A DNA stretch of 64,000 bases from Lacrimispora saccharolytica (GCA_016899975.1 JACJJN010000002.1:1-64000); one strand, 5' to 3'; numbered from the stretch's first letter, positions 35,084 to 44,094 are shown. Numbers and translations: made by a program. Notes: a model not told the origin generated them from the sequence alone.

Positions 35084-35782
35084 ATGAAAGAAACAAATAT
35101 ACTGGTCGTTGACGACGAAAAAGAAATTGCTGATCTTCTGGAAATCTATCTGATCAGCGACGGATTTCAGGTAAAGAAAGCCTACAGCGCAGCGGAAGGA
35201 CTGAAGATGTTGGAGGAACAGTCTATTGATCTGGTTCTTCTGGACGTGATGATGCCGGATATGGACGGGATCACCATGTGCCGAAGGATCCGCGAGACGA
35301 ACAATATTCCGATTATTATGGTGAGTGCCAAGACACAGGAACTGGATAAGATCGTGGGGCTGACCAACGGTGCGGACGATTACGTTTCCAAGCCGTTCAA
35401 TCCTTTGGAGCTGATGGCAAGGGTCAAATCACAGCTCCGCCGCTACCGGGAACTGAATCCGTCCCGTCCCCAGGAAAATCAGGATGTGATCCGGCTGAAA
35501 AATCTGGAGATCAACAAGGTTACCCATCAGGTGGTATGCTACGGGGAAAATGTCAAACTGACGCCCATTGAGTTTGACATTCTGTATCTGCTGGCATCCA
35601 ATCCGGGCCGTGTGTTCAGCACCGATGAGATCTTTGAGCGCGTCTGGCATGAAAAATTTTATGAGGCAAACAATACGGTCATGGTACATATCCGGCGCCT
35701 GCGCGGAAAGATGAAGGATGACACAAGAGAAGAAAAAATCATCACAACTGTCTGGGGAGTGGGATATAAAATTGAAGCTTGA
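35084..35782 (+). CDS. OmpR/PhoB-type response regulator, VanR-like
   Basis: 232-residue response regulator. Receiver domain with Asp10-Asp11, phosphoacceptor Asp54 (LLDVMMPDMDG) and SKPFNPLEL Lys near 104; winged helix DNA-binding domain from about 130 (LTPIEFDILYLLASNPGRVF, TVMVHIRRLRGKM, VWGVGYKI). Length and sequence resemble VanR-type regulators. The gene overlaps the histidine kinase start by 11 nt and heads an operon with a membrane protein and an ABC exporter. The ATG follows GAGAGGA. Confidence 0.93.
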   Translation: MKETNILVVDDEKEIADLLEIYLISDGFQVKKAYSAAEGLKMLEEQSIDLVLLDVMMPDMDGITMCRRIRETNNIPIIMVSAKTQELDKIVGLTNGADDYVSKPFNPLELMARVKSQLRRYRELNPSRPQENQDVIRLKNLEINKVTHQVVCYGENVKLTPIEFDILYLLASNPGRVFSTDEIFERVWHEKFYEANNTVMVHIRRLRGKMKDDTREEKIITTVWGVGYKIEA

Positions 35783-36896
35783 TTTTATCAAAACATTCGG
35801 AGAACGCGTTGTTGTTTATCTGATCGCCTGCGCGGGCATTACGCTGGGCGCGGTCCTTGCGGTGGCATGGGTGATCAATTCCGTGGAACGGTATCTGCGG
35901 AACAGCGGATATCGCAGTGTGATGCTTGGACCTGACGGACTCCGTCCGGAGGCGCGCTTCTTCTTTCTGGTGGTTATAGCGATCCTTACGTTTTCTGTCA
36001 GTTTTTACCTGATGATCCGCAGACATATCCGCTATATCAACCGGCTGGCGGAAAAAGTTCGTGAGATTTCCGAAGGAGATCTGGATCACCCGGTGGAAGT
36101 ATATGGAAACGATGAATTTGCGTCGATGGCGGTGAGCCTCAATGCTATGCAGAAGAACGTCAAGCAGCTGATGGAAAAGGAACGGATGGCAGAGCACACC
36201 AAGAACGATCTCGTTTCGTCGGTAGCGCATGACCTGCGCACTCCGCTGACTTCCATTATCGGATATCTTGGGTGGATACGGACACAGAAAGACCTGGATG
36301 ATGCCACAAGAGAAAAGTATATCGAGATTGCCTACAGCAAGGCACTGCGGCTGGAGCAGCTGACCAACGAACTGTTTGGTTTTGTCAAGCTGGAGCACAA
36401 CGAAATGACCCTTCGGACAGCAAAACTTGACCTGATCCAGCTGATGGAGCAGATGCTGGACGAGATGACGCCAAGTTTTGTCCAGAATGATCTCAGCGTG
36501 AGGTTTCAGCATACGGACGAGACGATGGTGATCGAGGCGGACGGTGAGCTGCTGGCGCGATTGTTTGCCAATTTGCTGAATAATGCGGTAAAATACGGAA
36601 AAGAAGGCAAACAGGTGCGTGTGGAAGTGGAAAAGAGCGGTGTGTATGCCGTGACGAGGGTCATCAATTACGGCCGTGTGATACCGAAGAATGAACTGGA
36701 TGCCATTTTCCGGAAGTTTTACCGGACGGAACAGTCGCGGTCCAGAGATACGGGAGGTACCGGGCTTGGGCTCGCCATCGCGGAGCAGATCGCGGAGCTC
36801 CATCACGGACGGATACGGGTCAAAAGTGACCTGCAGGGAACGGTCTTTGAGGTGGAACTGCCGATGCGCCAGACAGAAGAAGAGGAAGCGTTATGA
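35772..36896 (+). CDS. VanS-like sensor histidine kinase
   Basis: 375-residue membrane kinase. Two TM segments (about 8-32 and 55-78) enclose a short extracytoplasmic loop of about 25 residues, so it is likely to sense within or near the membrane. HAMP follows, then the H box SSVAHDLRTPLTSIIGYL (phospho-His near 150), N box LFANLLNNAVKYGKEG, and DTGGTGLGLAIAEQIAE. The most plausible start is TTG 35772, inside the end of the regulator gene, because the first TM begins 10 residues later; the ATG at 35718 would add an unrelated extension. Its stop overlaps the next start (ATGA). Confidence 0.9.
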   Translation: MKLDFIKTFGERVVVYLIACAGITLGAVLAVAWVINSVERYLRNSGYRSVMLGPDGLRPEARFFFLVVIAILTFSVSFYLMIRRHIRYINRLAEKVREISEGDLDHPVEVYGNDEFASMAVSLNAMQKNVKQLMEKERMAEHTKNDLVSSVAHDLRTPLTSIIGYLGWIRTQKDLDDATREKYIEIAYSKALRLEQLTNELFGFVKLEHNEMTLRTAKLDLIQLMEQMLDEMTPSFVQNDLSVRFQHTDETMVIEADGELLARLFANLLNNAVKYGKEGKQVRVEVEKSGVYAVTRVINYGRVIPKNELDAIFRKFYRTEQSRSRDTGGTGLGLAIAEQIAELHHGRIRVKSDLQGTVFEVELPMRQTEEEEAL

Positions 36897-39409
36897 AAGA
36901 AATCCTGAAGAAGAAAAAAAGAGGTTGGACAGCGCTGCTGTGCGTGTTTCTGCTGCTGGGAATGATTCCGGCAGCAGTTTATGGTTATGAGAGAAATTCT
37001 GCTGTACTGAGGTCCGTGAACAGCGGGCAGGCGGAGCCGTTTCAGATTACAATGGAATGCGGATGGAAAGGGATGAACAGGGACAGCATGGAGGTTCCGG
37101 CGACCGTTTCTGTTTCCAACCAGGGACCGGAATTTCACGGAACCCTGAAGGTGACCATTTCCGTAGAGGCAGAAGCAGGAGGCGGGGTGTCCTCGCGCTT
37201 TTTGGAGCAGCTTCTTGTGGGTGTCCGCTCCGCATCGTCAGAGAGGAACCAAACGTATACTTATGAGCTTCCGGTGGAAATCCCGCAGAATGGTACGGTG
37301 GAAAAAGAACTGGCTCTGGAACTGATCCAATACAATCAGACAACTGCCGTCATTACCCTGGAGGATCAGACAGGAAAAACAGTTTATGAAACACAGAAGG
37401 ATCTTTCCAGTAATGATATGTTTGCGCCCCGGATCACAATAGGTGTTCTGGAAAAAGAGGACAGCTGTGCTTCCAGAATTGACGGGATGGAAATCGAGGG
37501 ATATCAGATTCAGGCGGTCAGTATTCTTCCGGAGGATTTGACTGTGGAGATGGCGGAAGCGGAAACGCCGGACATGATCCTGCTTCTGGACACTTCCCGC
37601 GGCTCTCTGGAGGAATCCCAGCGTCAGAATCTGGAACGGTGGGAGGCAGGAGGAGGCGTTGCAGTTGATTTCCAGGATGGGGTTTATCGGGAACTGGATC
37701 CTACCGGCATCCTTGGAAACACAATGGAGCAGGTGATGCGGGCAGAACCGGAAAAAATGGTTCAGATCTTGTTGTCTCAGGATGTGATCGACCGGCTTCC
37801 TTCCGTTCAGGGAGCGTACTATGGTCTGGACTATGGGAATAGCTGGCTTTTGGAGGGAACTCCCATCCGGAAACAGCCGGGCAGTGTGCTGTTTATCAGT
37901 CTGATCGTGGGGTACGCGGTTTTGGCTGGTCCCGCTCTTTATTTGATCCTGAAGAAGCGTAAGAAAAGATATTTTCTTTGGACAGGAATCTGTGCGCTGT
38001 CCCTGGTCTTTGTTCTTCTGATCGGAGTGCTTGGAAATTCGACGGCAATGAAAGCGCCTGTGATCGTTTATAAAAATTCGCTGTATCAAAACGGTTCCGT
38101 CGTGGAAGAAACGCTGAATTTTGAGATACAGGCTCCATATAACTCCAATGTTGAACTTTATCTGGATCCTTCTTATCAGATGAGTCCTGCCAATCTGCTG
38201 AGCAGTTATCCGATGGAGAAACCGGGAACAGCGCAGGAAGGCTTTGAGCAGGTGCGGCTTCACTATGGGGAATCCAAAAATAAGATTGTAGTTTCCAATC
38301 AGCCTGCTTTTGCCCTTAATGCCTTTGTGCTTTCCAGGGATCTTCCGATGGAGACGGAAGGGCTGACCAGCGATCTGACCTGGATGGACGGCGTGCTAAA
38401 CGGTACCGTATCCAACCAGACGGAGTATTTGCTGGAAGACTGTGTACTGATGCTGCCGGGACATATGGCGTATATCGGGAAACTTGCGCCGGGAGAGACG
38501 ATGGAATTGAAAGACCTGGAAGCAGACAGTGTCAGGGATAGCTCCCAGTGGCTGGTACAGAAACTGGGTGATAACGAAAAAACAAACGCGTTTGCTGCCC
38601 AGACCGGAATATGGAATATCAATCGGACTTCGGACAGCCTGCTGATCGGCATTGTGACGGACAAGGAGGAAACCTTTCAGCTGTACTCAGGTTATGAAAC
38701 CAATGGAAATACCTTCTATACAGCTTCTGCTTCTGTAAAATGTCAGAATGAAAGCGGAGTCCGTTATTGCCCATACGCCCAGCAGTATTATTCTCTGGAT
38801 CATCAGGCATTCTCTTATAATAATTATCCGGGAATCCTGACCATGTCCGGACAGCAGATGGAAGTCACTTATTATCTTAATGCGGCATACGAAGAGGATT
38901 ATCTGAGAGACCAATGCCTGGCTGTGTTGTTCCGGCAGATTTTCGTTGATCCGGAACACTTGGATGCGATGAGCGAGGATGAGGTGAACAGCAGTCTGGA
39001 GTATATCCATTCGCTGATGCAGGATACGGAAGAACTTCTGTCTTATCAGGAAAATCAGGTGATCGGCCTGGAGTTTGCGAAGCCGGAGGTTCTGGCGGAA
39101 GAATGGGAAGCTTTTGATGGAATCATAGAGATTTATAATTACAGCACCGGTGCCTATGAAGAGCTGGAGGATTGGAAATTGGCGGACAGTTCTGTGAAAA
39201 ACGGAATTCCATCTCCGTATTTTCTGGAGGGCAACCAAATGAAGGTAAGGTATACACTGGATGAAGAAGCGGTATCCTCAGAATATTATCAAAGGATGAG
39301 TTATCAAATGCCGGATCTGATCGTAAAGATGAGAGAAAACAGAGATTGGAAAAGGATTGTTGAAGAAAATTTTCCAGAAAATACAGAGGCGGCGGCTGAG
39401 AATGGATGA
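36893..39409 (+). CDS. Large membrane protein of the ABC exporter operon, unknown
   Basis: 838-residue protein. N-terminal hydrophobic segment (WTALLCVFLLLGMIPAAVYG, about 12-31), an extracytoplasmic beta-rich region to about 330, two TM segments (about 333-354 and 361-384), then a second extracytoplasmic region of about 450 residues. The segment PDMILLLDTSRGSLEESQRQ with WEAGGGVAV resembles the GldG-like/DUF4350 type fold seen in ABC-associated proteins, a tentative match. ATGA overlap with the kinase and 14 nt to the ABC ATPase argue that it works with the exporter, possibly as an accessory or sensing subunit. Confidence 0.75.
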   Translation: MKEILKKKKRGWTALLCVFLLLGMIPAAVYGYERNSAVLRSVNSGQAEPFQITMECGWKGMNRDSMEVPATVSVSNQGPEFHGTLKVTISVEAEAGGGVSSRFLEQLLVGVRSASSERNQTYTYELPVEIPQNGTVEKELALELIQYNQTTAVITLEDQTGKTVYETQKDLSSNDMFAPRITIGVLEKEDSCASRIDGMEIEGYQIQAVSILPEDLTVEMAEAETPDMILLLDTSRGSLEESQRQNLERWEAGGGVAVDFQDGVYRELDPTGILGNTMEQVMRAEPEKMVQILLSQDVIDRLPSVQGAYYGLDYGNSWLLEGTPIRKQPGSVLFISLIVGYAVLAGPALYLILKKRKKRYFLWTGICALSLVFVLLIGVLGNSTAMKAPVIVYKNSLYQNGSVVEETLNFEIQAPYNSNVELYLDPSYQMSPANLLSSYPMEKPGTAQEGFEQVRLHYGESKNKIVVSNQPAFALNAFVLSRDLPMETEGLTSDLTWMDGVLNGTVSNQTEYLLEDCVLMLPGHMAYIGKLAPGETMELKDLEADSVRDSSQWLVQKLGDNEKTNAFAAQTGIWNINRTSDSLLIGIVTDKEETFQLYSGYETNGNTFYTASASVKCQNESGVRYCPYAQQYYSLDHQAFSYNNYPGILTMSGQQMEVTYYLNAAYEEDYLRDQCLAVLFRQIFVDPEHLDAMSEDEVNSSLEYIHSLMQDTEELLSYQENQVIGLEFAKPEVLAEEWEAFDGIIEIYNYSTGAYEELEDWKLADSSVKNGIPSPYFLEGNQMKVRYTLDEEAVSSEYYQRMSYQMPDLIVKMRENRDWKRIVEENFPENTEAAAENG

Positions 39410-39423
39410 AGGAGGTGAGTGAT

Positions 39424-40365
39424 ATGCTCCGGATTGAAAAACTGTATAAAAAGTACAATAAAAGGGAAAATGCCCTCGACGGCCTGGACATGGAGGTGGC
39501 GAAAGGCGAACTGTATGGATTTGTGGGACCAAACGGGGCAGGGAAAACCACAACACTCCGGATCATCACGGGCCTTCTGAAGCCGGATGCAGGGCAAGTT
39601 TGGCTGGATGGTCAGAAAGTCGGTCAGGATATGAAGGTTCGGAAAAGAATGATCGGTTTTGTGCCGGATTTTTTCGGTCTGTATGAGAATCTGACCGTGA
39701 TGGAGTATCTGGAATTTTTTGCCGCTTCCTATGGAATCTATCAGAAAGCGGGGACGGTACGAAGTCATGAGGTACTGGAACTGGTAAATCTTCAGGGGAC
39801 GGAGGAGTGCTTTGTGGATGAGCTGTCCCGGGGTATGCAGCAGAGGCTTTGTCTGGCACGGGCGCTTTTGAACCGTCCCTGTCTCCTGGTCCTGGATGAA
39901 CCAAATTCCGGATTGGACCCGCGAACCCGAAAGGAATTTCAGTTTTTGCTGCAGAATCTTCAGAAAGAAGGGTATACGATCCTGATCAGTTCGCATATCC
40001 TCTCAGAGCTTTCAGACATGTGTACCAGTATCGGGATCATTAATCAGGGTAAAATGGTGCTGCAAGGAAAAATCGATCATATCATGCTGTCCATTGACAG
40101 TTCCAACCCTCTGAGGATCACGGTTCTGAATAAGGTGGAACAGGCGGTACGCCTGATTCGCAGCAATCCGCAAGTGGAAAGGATTTCTGTGGATGAAAAT
40201 AAGATTGCCGTGTGGTTTTCCGGGAGCAGGGAAGAAGAGGCAAGGCTGCTGAGCCAGCTGGTGGAGGCACAAATTCAGGTTGTGGCGTTCGCGCGGGAAC
40301 AGAACAGTTTGGAATCCCTGTTTTTCCACCTGACTGACAATGCGAAAGGAGGCGGTGGCGTATGA
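39424..40365 (+). CDS. ABC transporter ATP-binding protein
   Basis: 314-residue ATPase of the CcmA/NatA type that powers ABC-2 exporters. Walker A GPNGAGKTTTL near 38, Q loop, signature LSRGMQQRLCLARAL, Walker B LLVLDEPNSGLD and the switch His in SSHIL. The ATG at 39424 is chosen because AAGGAGG lies 8 nt upstream; the ATG at 39406 precedes that site. The stop overlaps the permease start (ATGA). Confidence 0.93.
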   Translation: MLRIEKLYKKYNKRENALDGLDMEVAKGELYGFVGPNGAGKTTTLRIITGLLKPDAGQVWLDGQKVGQDMKVRKRMIGFVPDFFGLYENLTVMEYLEFFAASYGIYQKAGTVRSHEVLELVNLQGTEECFVDELSRGMQQRLCLARALLNRPCLLVLDEPNSGLDPRTRKEFQFLLQNLQKEGYTILISSHILSELSDMCTSIGIINQGKMVLQGKIDHIMLSIDSSNPLRITVLNKVEQAVRLIRSNPQVERISVDENKIAVWFSGSREEEARLLSQLVEAQIQVVAFAREQNSLESLFFHLTDNAKGGGGV

Positions 40366-41237
40366 ATCGGAACCCGGTCTTTGAAAAAGAGATCAAGAGA
40401 AATACCAGATCCATCCGGATTTCATGGATTGTTTTTGGGTGTAATCTACTTCTTGGAGGGATTGCGCTGATCTGCTTTTTCGGTGAAAGCAGTGTCCTTG
40501 GTTACATGACGCCGACCAGCTACACCATTCCCATGCGTTGTTATATGTTGATGGCTTATCTGCTGTTTTTCCTCCTGCTGATGGCGGTGCCAGTGATCGC
40601 CGGTGCGTCGATCTCTCTGGAAAGGGAGAAACGCACGCTGGATCTTCTGCTGACGACGCATCTGAACCCGTGGCGGATTATTACCGGGAAACTGGAGGCA
40701 TCGTTGAGTATTATTTTTGTGATTGCTTTTTCGGCACTGCCAGCTCTGTCGCTGATTATGGTATTCGGCGGTGTGGGACTGGCGGATCTGCTGATCCTGG
40801 TGCTGATCCTCCTGGTTTCTGGAGTTTTTATCGGGAGTATCGGGATCTGCTGTTCCGTTTTTTTTCGAAAGACAACGGTAGCCACGCTTATGTCCTATGT
40901 GATTGTCCTGCTTTTTGTTGTCGGTACAATCGGGGTGGTAGGGCTGGATTATTATCTGCAGGTTCTGCGGGGTCAGGGAACAGGGCTGATCGAAAATCCG
41001 GATGTGGGAGCCGCCATCTACCTGTTTCTGATGAATCCGTTCCTGACATTTTTTGGACTTTTGAGCCAGCAGATCGGGAGCGGCAGGGAGCTGATCCTTC
41101 TCTGTAATCTGTTTGGCGATTATGAGGGAGACTGGCTGGTACAGAATATGATCCCGGTGAGTGTGGCGGTGCAGCTTCTACTGTCTGTGCTTTTCCTGGT
41201 TTTGGCGGGGAAGAAGCTGAATCCCATGAAAAAGTAA
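40362..41237 (+). CDS. ABC-2 type transporter permease
   Basis: 291-residue integral membrane protein with six predicted hydrophobic segments (for example WIVFGCNLLLGGIALICFF, LLFFLLLMAVPVIAGASISLE, LLILVLILLVSGVFIGSIGI). The conserved EREKRTLDLLLTT cytoplasmic helix after the second TM is typical of ABC-2 permeases. With the ATPase it forms an exporter under the VanR/VanS-like pair. Cargo unknown; cell-envelope or peptide stress is likely from context. Confidence 0.87.
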   Translation: MNRNPVFEKEIKRNTRSIRISWIVFGCNLLLGGIALICFFGESSVLGYMTPTSYTIPMRCYMLMAYLLFFLLLMAVPVIAGASISLEREKRTLDLLLTTHLNPWRIITGKLEASLSIIFVIAFSALPALSLIMVFGGVGLADLLILVLILLVSGVFIGSIGICCSVFFRKTTVATLMSYVIVLLFVVGTIGVVGLDYYLQVLRGQGTGLIENPDVGAAIYLFLMNPFLTFFGLLSQQIGSGRELILLCNLFGDYEGDWLVQNMIPVSVAVQLLLSVLFLVLAGKKLNPMKK

Positions 41238-41260
41238 AAAGCGGAAGAAAGGAGAAAACT

Positions 41261-42016
41261 ATGAGAAAGACGATTCTGGATTTTTCCGGAATCTACCGGG
41301 AACAGCCGTCCATGAAGGAATGGGCGGAGGATTATCTGGACGGTACCGGGTTGAGGGGGACAGACTGTTACTGTGATCCTGAGACGGAAAAAGAACTTGT
41401 CAGGCAGCTGGAAAAAATGCCTGCCGGCGGTATTCATCTGATGGATTCGGGAAATTATCATTATGTGAGCAAACTGTTCCTGGAAACCTGTGCCGGGGAA
41501 GTCTCCCTGATGGTGCTGGATCATCATACGGATATGCAGCCTCCGGCGCTTCTGCCGGTACTGTCCTGCGGTTCCTGGCTGCTGGATACACTGCGGGAGA
41601 ATCCCCGGGTGCGGCAGGTGTTTTTGATCGGTCCGCCGCAGGAAGCGCTGGACCAGATTCCGGTGGAGTGTCGGGAGCGTCTGCTGACGATCTCCCAGGA
41701 AGAACTGGGGGACGGAAGCTGGAGGGAGATCCTTGGGACATTCCGCACGGACTGGCCGGTCTACGTCTCAGTGGACAAGGATGTGTTGGCGCCGGAAGTC
41801 TGCCGGACGAACTGGGATCAGGGGACGATGAGGCTGGAAGAAATGATGGAGATTCTCCGATGGTTCGCTGGCGGGCAGCAGATTGCAGGCGTGGATATCT
41901 GCGGGGAACCGGATCACCGTGAAGCGCTTCCGGAAGAACTCAGGCAGAGCAGCAGAGTCACCAGATGCCTGGCAGATTTTTTTGACGGTCTTGACAAAAG
42001 GGAGAAAGAAGGGTAA
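41261..42016 (+). CDS. Arginase/ureohydrolase-fold protein, divergent
   Basis: 251-residue protein of the ureohydrolase fold. Metal-binding motifs are recognisable but unusual: LDHHTDMQ (D-H-H-x-D) near 88 and VSVDKDVL near 168, where canonical enzymes have SxDxDxxDP. It is shorter than arginase or agmatinase (about 300). Substrate is unknown; it may act on a guanidino compound or have lost hydrolase function. GAAAGGAGAAA precedes the ATG. It lies 24 nt after the permease gene. The csoR promoter is embedded in its last 30 bases. Confidence 0.8.
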   Translation: MRKTILDFSGIYREQPSMKEWAEDYLDGTGLRGTDCYCDPETEKELVRQLEKMPAGGIHLMDSGNYHYVSKLFLETCAGEVSLMVLDHHTDMQPPALLPVLSCGSWLLDTLRENPRVRQVFLIGPPQEALDQIPVECRERLLTISQEELGDGSWREILGTFRTDWPVYVSVDKDVLAPEVCRTNWDQGTMRLEEMMEILRWFAGGQQIAGVDICGEPDHREALPEELRQSSRVTRCLADFFDGLDKREKEG

Positions 42017-42042
42017 GATGACAATATACCCGGACGGGGTAT
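41991..42042 (+). promoter_or_regulatory. csoR promoter and CsoR operator
   Basis: TTGACA (41991-41996), 17-bp spacer, TAAGAT (42014-42019), then a 17-bp operator ATACCCG-GAC-GGGGTAT (42026-42042) with one mismatch between arms. The same 7-3-7 operator lies before copA. Operator placement just past the -10 fits repression by copper-free CsoR and autoregulation. Confidence 0.82.
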
Positions 42043-42061
42043 CAAAGACAGGAGGAAAAGA

Positions 42062-42373
42062 ATGAGTCAGTGCTGTAATTGCTGCGGAGACTGTGAAAGA
42101 AAAAAAGTCCGCAATGAAAAAGAATACAAGGATCTGATCCATCGGCTGAAAAGGATCGAGGGCCAGGTGCGCGGTGTACAGGAAATGGTGGAGCAGGAAC
42201 GGTACTGTGTGGATATTCTGACCCAGGTGTCGGCGATACAGTCCGCCCTGAACAGTTTCAACAAAGTGCTCCTTTCCAACCACATCAAGACGTGTGTGGT
42301 GGAGGATATCCGCGAGGGAAACGAAGAAGCGGTGGACGAACTTTGCAAAACCATCCAGAAGCTGATGAAATAA
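42062..42373 (+). CDS. csoR: CsoR family copper-sensing repressor
   Basis: 103-residue all-helical metal-responsive repressor (DUF156/CsoR). The Cu(I) site Cys-His-Cys is complete: Cys49 (RYCVDIL), His74 and Cys78 (SNHIKTC). An N-terminal extension CCNCCGDC (five cysteines between residues 4 and 11) is not part of the standard fold and may bind extra metal. GGAGG precedes the ATG. Expected to leave its operator when Cu(I) binds, releasing csoR, the HMA protein gene and copA. Confidence 0.92.
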   Translation: MSQCCNCCGDCERKKVRNEKEYKDLIHRLKRIEGQVRGVQEMVEQERYCVDILTQVSAIQSALNSFNKVLLSNHIKTCVVEDIREGNEEAVDELCKTIQKLMK

Positions 42374-42431
42374 CGGAAGTGTTTCCGGGCAATGGATCAG
42401 GAGAAAACCAAAATGACAGGAGGAAAGAAAA

Positions 42432-42626
42432 ATGGCAACAGTATTAAAAACAGATATGCACTGTGAAAAATGTGTGGAGAGAATTACGAAGGCGATGGCA
42501 AAGGCAGAGTTGGATACCACCGTCAATCTGGAGGATAAAACCGTAACGGTAAACGGATGCCAGAACTGTGTCGCAAAGGCAAAAGAGATTCTGGACGACC
42601 TGGGATTCGAGGTAACAGAAGCATGA
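42432..42626 (+). CDS. HMA-domain copper chaperone-like protein
   Basis: 64-residue ferredoxin-like heavy-metal-associated domain with the metal motif MHCEKC (Cys11, Cys14) and a second CQNC motif (Cys43, Cys46). CopZ-type proteins carry Cu(I) to CopA and to CsoR. Ribosome binding site AGGAGG. Same transcript as csoR, and its stop overlaps the pepT start by 4 nt. Confidence 0.88.
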   Translation: MATVLKTDMHCEKCVERITKAMAKAELDTTVNLEDKTVTVNGCQNCVAKAKEILDDLGFEVTEA

Positions 42627-43840
42627 GAGCGTACGAGAGACTGATCGAATATGTAAAAGTACCGACACCCAGCGCAGAAGAAAGCACCACACATCCCACC
42701 AGTCAGTGCCAGTTTGATCTGGCGAACAAGCTGGTGGAGGAATTGAAAACGCTTGGCGCCGTGGATGTGCGTGTGGACGAACACTGCTATGTATACGGAA
42801 AGATTCCTGCCAGCGCAGGATACGAAGGAAAGACAAAACTGGGCTTTATCTCCCATATGGATACCGTTTCCGACTTTGCGGACCATGCGGTGCGTCCGCT
42901 GGTTCACCCGGATTATGACGGAGAGGATCTGAAACTGGGTGAGAGCGGAAGAGTGCTGGAGAAATCCGTGTTCCCGCATCTTAGTGAACTGAAAGGACGC
43001 ACATTGATCACCAGCGATGGAACCACGATCCTGGGCGCCGATGACAAAGCGGGAATCGCTGAAATTATGACCATGGTTGAGGAGCTGAAAAAGAGAGATA
43101 TTCCTCATGGACAGATTTCCATCGGCTTTACGCCGGACGAGGAAGTGGGACAGGGTGCGGACCTGTTTGATGTTCCGGGCTTCGGCGCGGAATTTGCTTA
43201 CACTGTGGACGGCGGCAGGGAAGGCGAGATCGAATATGAGAATTTCAATGCTTCCGGCGCAAAAATAAAGATTACCGGATTCAACGTCCATCCGGGAAGC
43301 TCCAAAGACACGATGATCAATGCCGCGGAGGTGGCGTGTGAGATCCAGAGCCTGCTTCCAGAGAAGGAGAATCCAAGATATACGGAAGGATATGAAGGAT
43401 TTTATCATCTGACCGGAATGAAGGGCGATGTGGCATGCGCGGAGATGGAGTACATCATCCGTGACCATGACGCGGAAAAATTTGCAGCCAAGGAAGCCTA
43501 CCTCAGGGAAGTGGCTGAAAAAATGAATCAGAAATACGGAAAAGGTACGGTGGAACTTGAGATCCACGAGCAGTACCGCAATATGGCGGAAAAGATCCAG
43601 CCGTGCTTCCATCTGATCGAGAACGCGCAGGAGGCCGCAAGAAGAGCCGGCATCCAGCCGCAGGTACTTCCTGTCCGGGGAGGAACCGACGGAGCGCGCC
43701 TCAGTTATATGGGCCTGCCATGCCCGAACCTGGGAACCGGCGGATATGCCTGCCACGGTCCCTATGAGCATGTCACTGCCGAGGGAATGGATCAGACCGT
43801 AGAATTGCTGCTGGAGCTGGTAAAGATCTACAGCGAGTAA
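42623..43840 (+). CDS. pepT: Peptidase T (tripeptide aminopeptidase)
   Basis: Zinc aminopeptidase of family M20B that removes N-terminal residues from tripeptides in the cytosol. The 405 residues contain the di-zinc ligands in GFISHMDTV (His near 77), GADDKAG (Asp near 142), catalytic DEEVGQGA (Glu near 173) and TVDGG, with C-terminal HGPYEHV. The start at 42623 overlaps the HMA gene stop (ATGA) and matches the family N terminus AYERLIEYVK. Its coupling to copper genes seems positional rather than functional. Confidence 0.94.
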   Translation: MRAYERLIEYVKVPTPSAEESTTHPTSQCQFDLANKLVEELKTLGAVDVRVDEHCYVYGKIPASAGYEGKTKLGFISHMDTVSDFADHAVRPLVHPDYDGEDLKLGESGRVLEKSVFPHLSELKGRTLITSDGTTILGADDKAGIAEIMTMVEELKKRDIPHGQISIGFTPDEEVGQGADLFDVPGFGAEFAYTVDGGREGEIEYENFNASGAKIKITGFNVHPGSSKDTMINAAEVACEIQSLLPEKENPRYTEGYEGFYHLTGMKGDVACAEMEYIIRDHDAEKFAAKEAYLREVAEKMNQKYGKGTVELEIHEQYRNMAEKIQPCFHLIENAQEAARRAGIQPQVLPVRGGTDGARLSYMGLPCPNLGTGGYACHGPYEHVTAEGMDQTVELLLELVKIYSE

Positions 43841-43885
43841 ACAGAGCGGAAAACTGCGGAACAAGAAACAAAAAGAGTACGAAAG

Positions 43886-43937
43886 AAAAATGTCCGGAAA
43901 CAGGAACGAATGCATCTCTGTTTCCGGACATTTTTTA
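43886..43937. terminator. Strong bidirectional terminator after pepT
   Basis: Perfect 18-bp arms (43886-43903 with 43918-43935, containing TGTCCGGAAACAG) flank a 14-base loop. A-tract on one side and T6 on the other. Confidence 0.88.
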
Positions 43938-43985
43938 TTTCCGTGCTGTATAGCTGTGTTCACAACCGTAAAGGTGTTCTGTATA

Positions 43986-44016
43986 TAAAAAAGCTGCCAG
44001 AACTCTTTCTGACAGC
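43986..44016 (-). terminator. Terminator of tRNA-Glu
   Basis: On the minus strand GCTGTCAGAA pairs with TTCTGGCAGC around AGAG, followed by T6-7. Confidence 0.8.
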
Positions 44017-44022
44017 CTTGGA

Positions 44023-44094
44023 CAGTTCGTAGGGGAATCGAACCCCTGTTTCCGCCGTGAGAGGGCGGCGTCTTAACCGCTTGACCAACGAACC
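44023..44094 (-). tRNA. tRNA-Glu (anticodon CTC)
   Basis: 72 nt, CCA not encoded. Acceptor GGTTCGT pairs with ACGAACT (first pair G-U), discriminator G. Anticodon stem CCGCC/GGCGG holds loop CTCTCAC, anticodon CTC, reading GAG. T arm AGGGGTTCGATTCCCCT. Confidence 0.92.
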
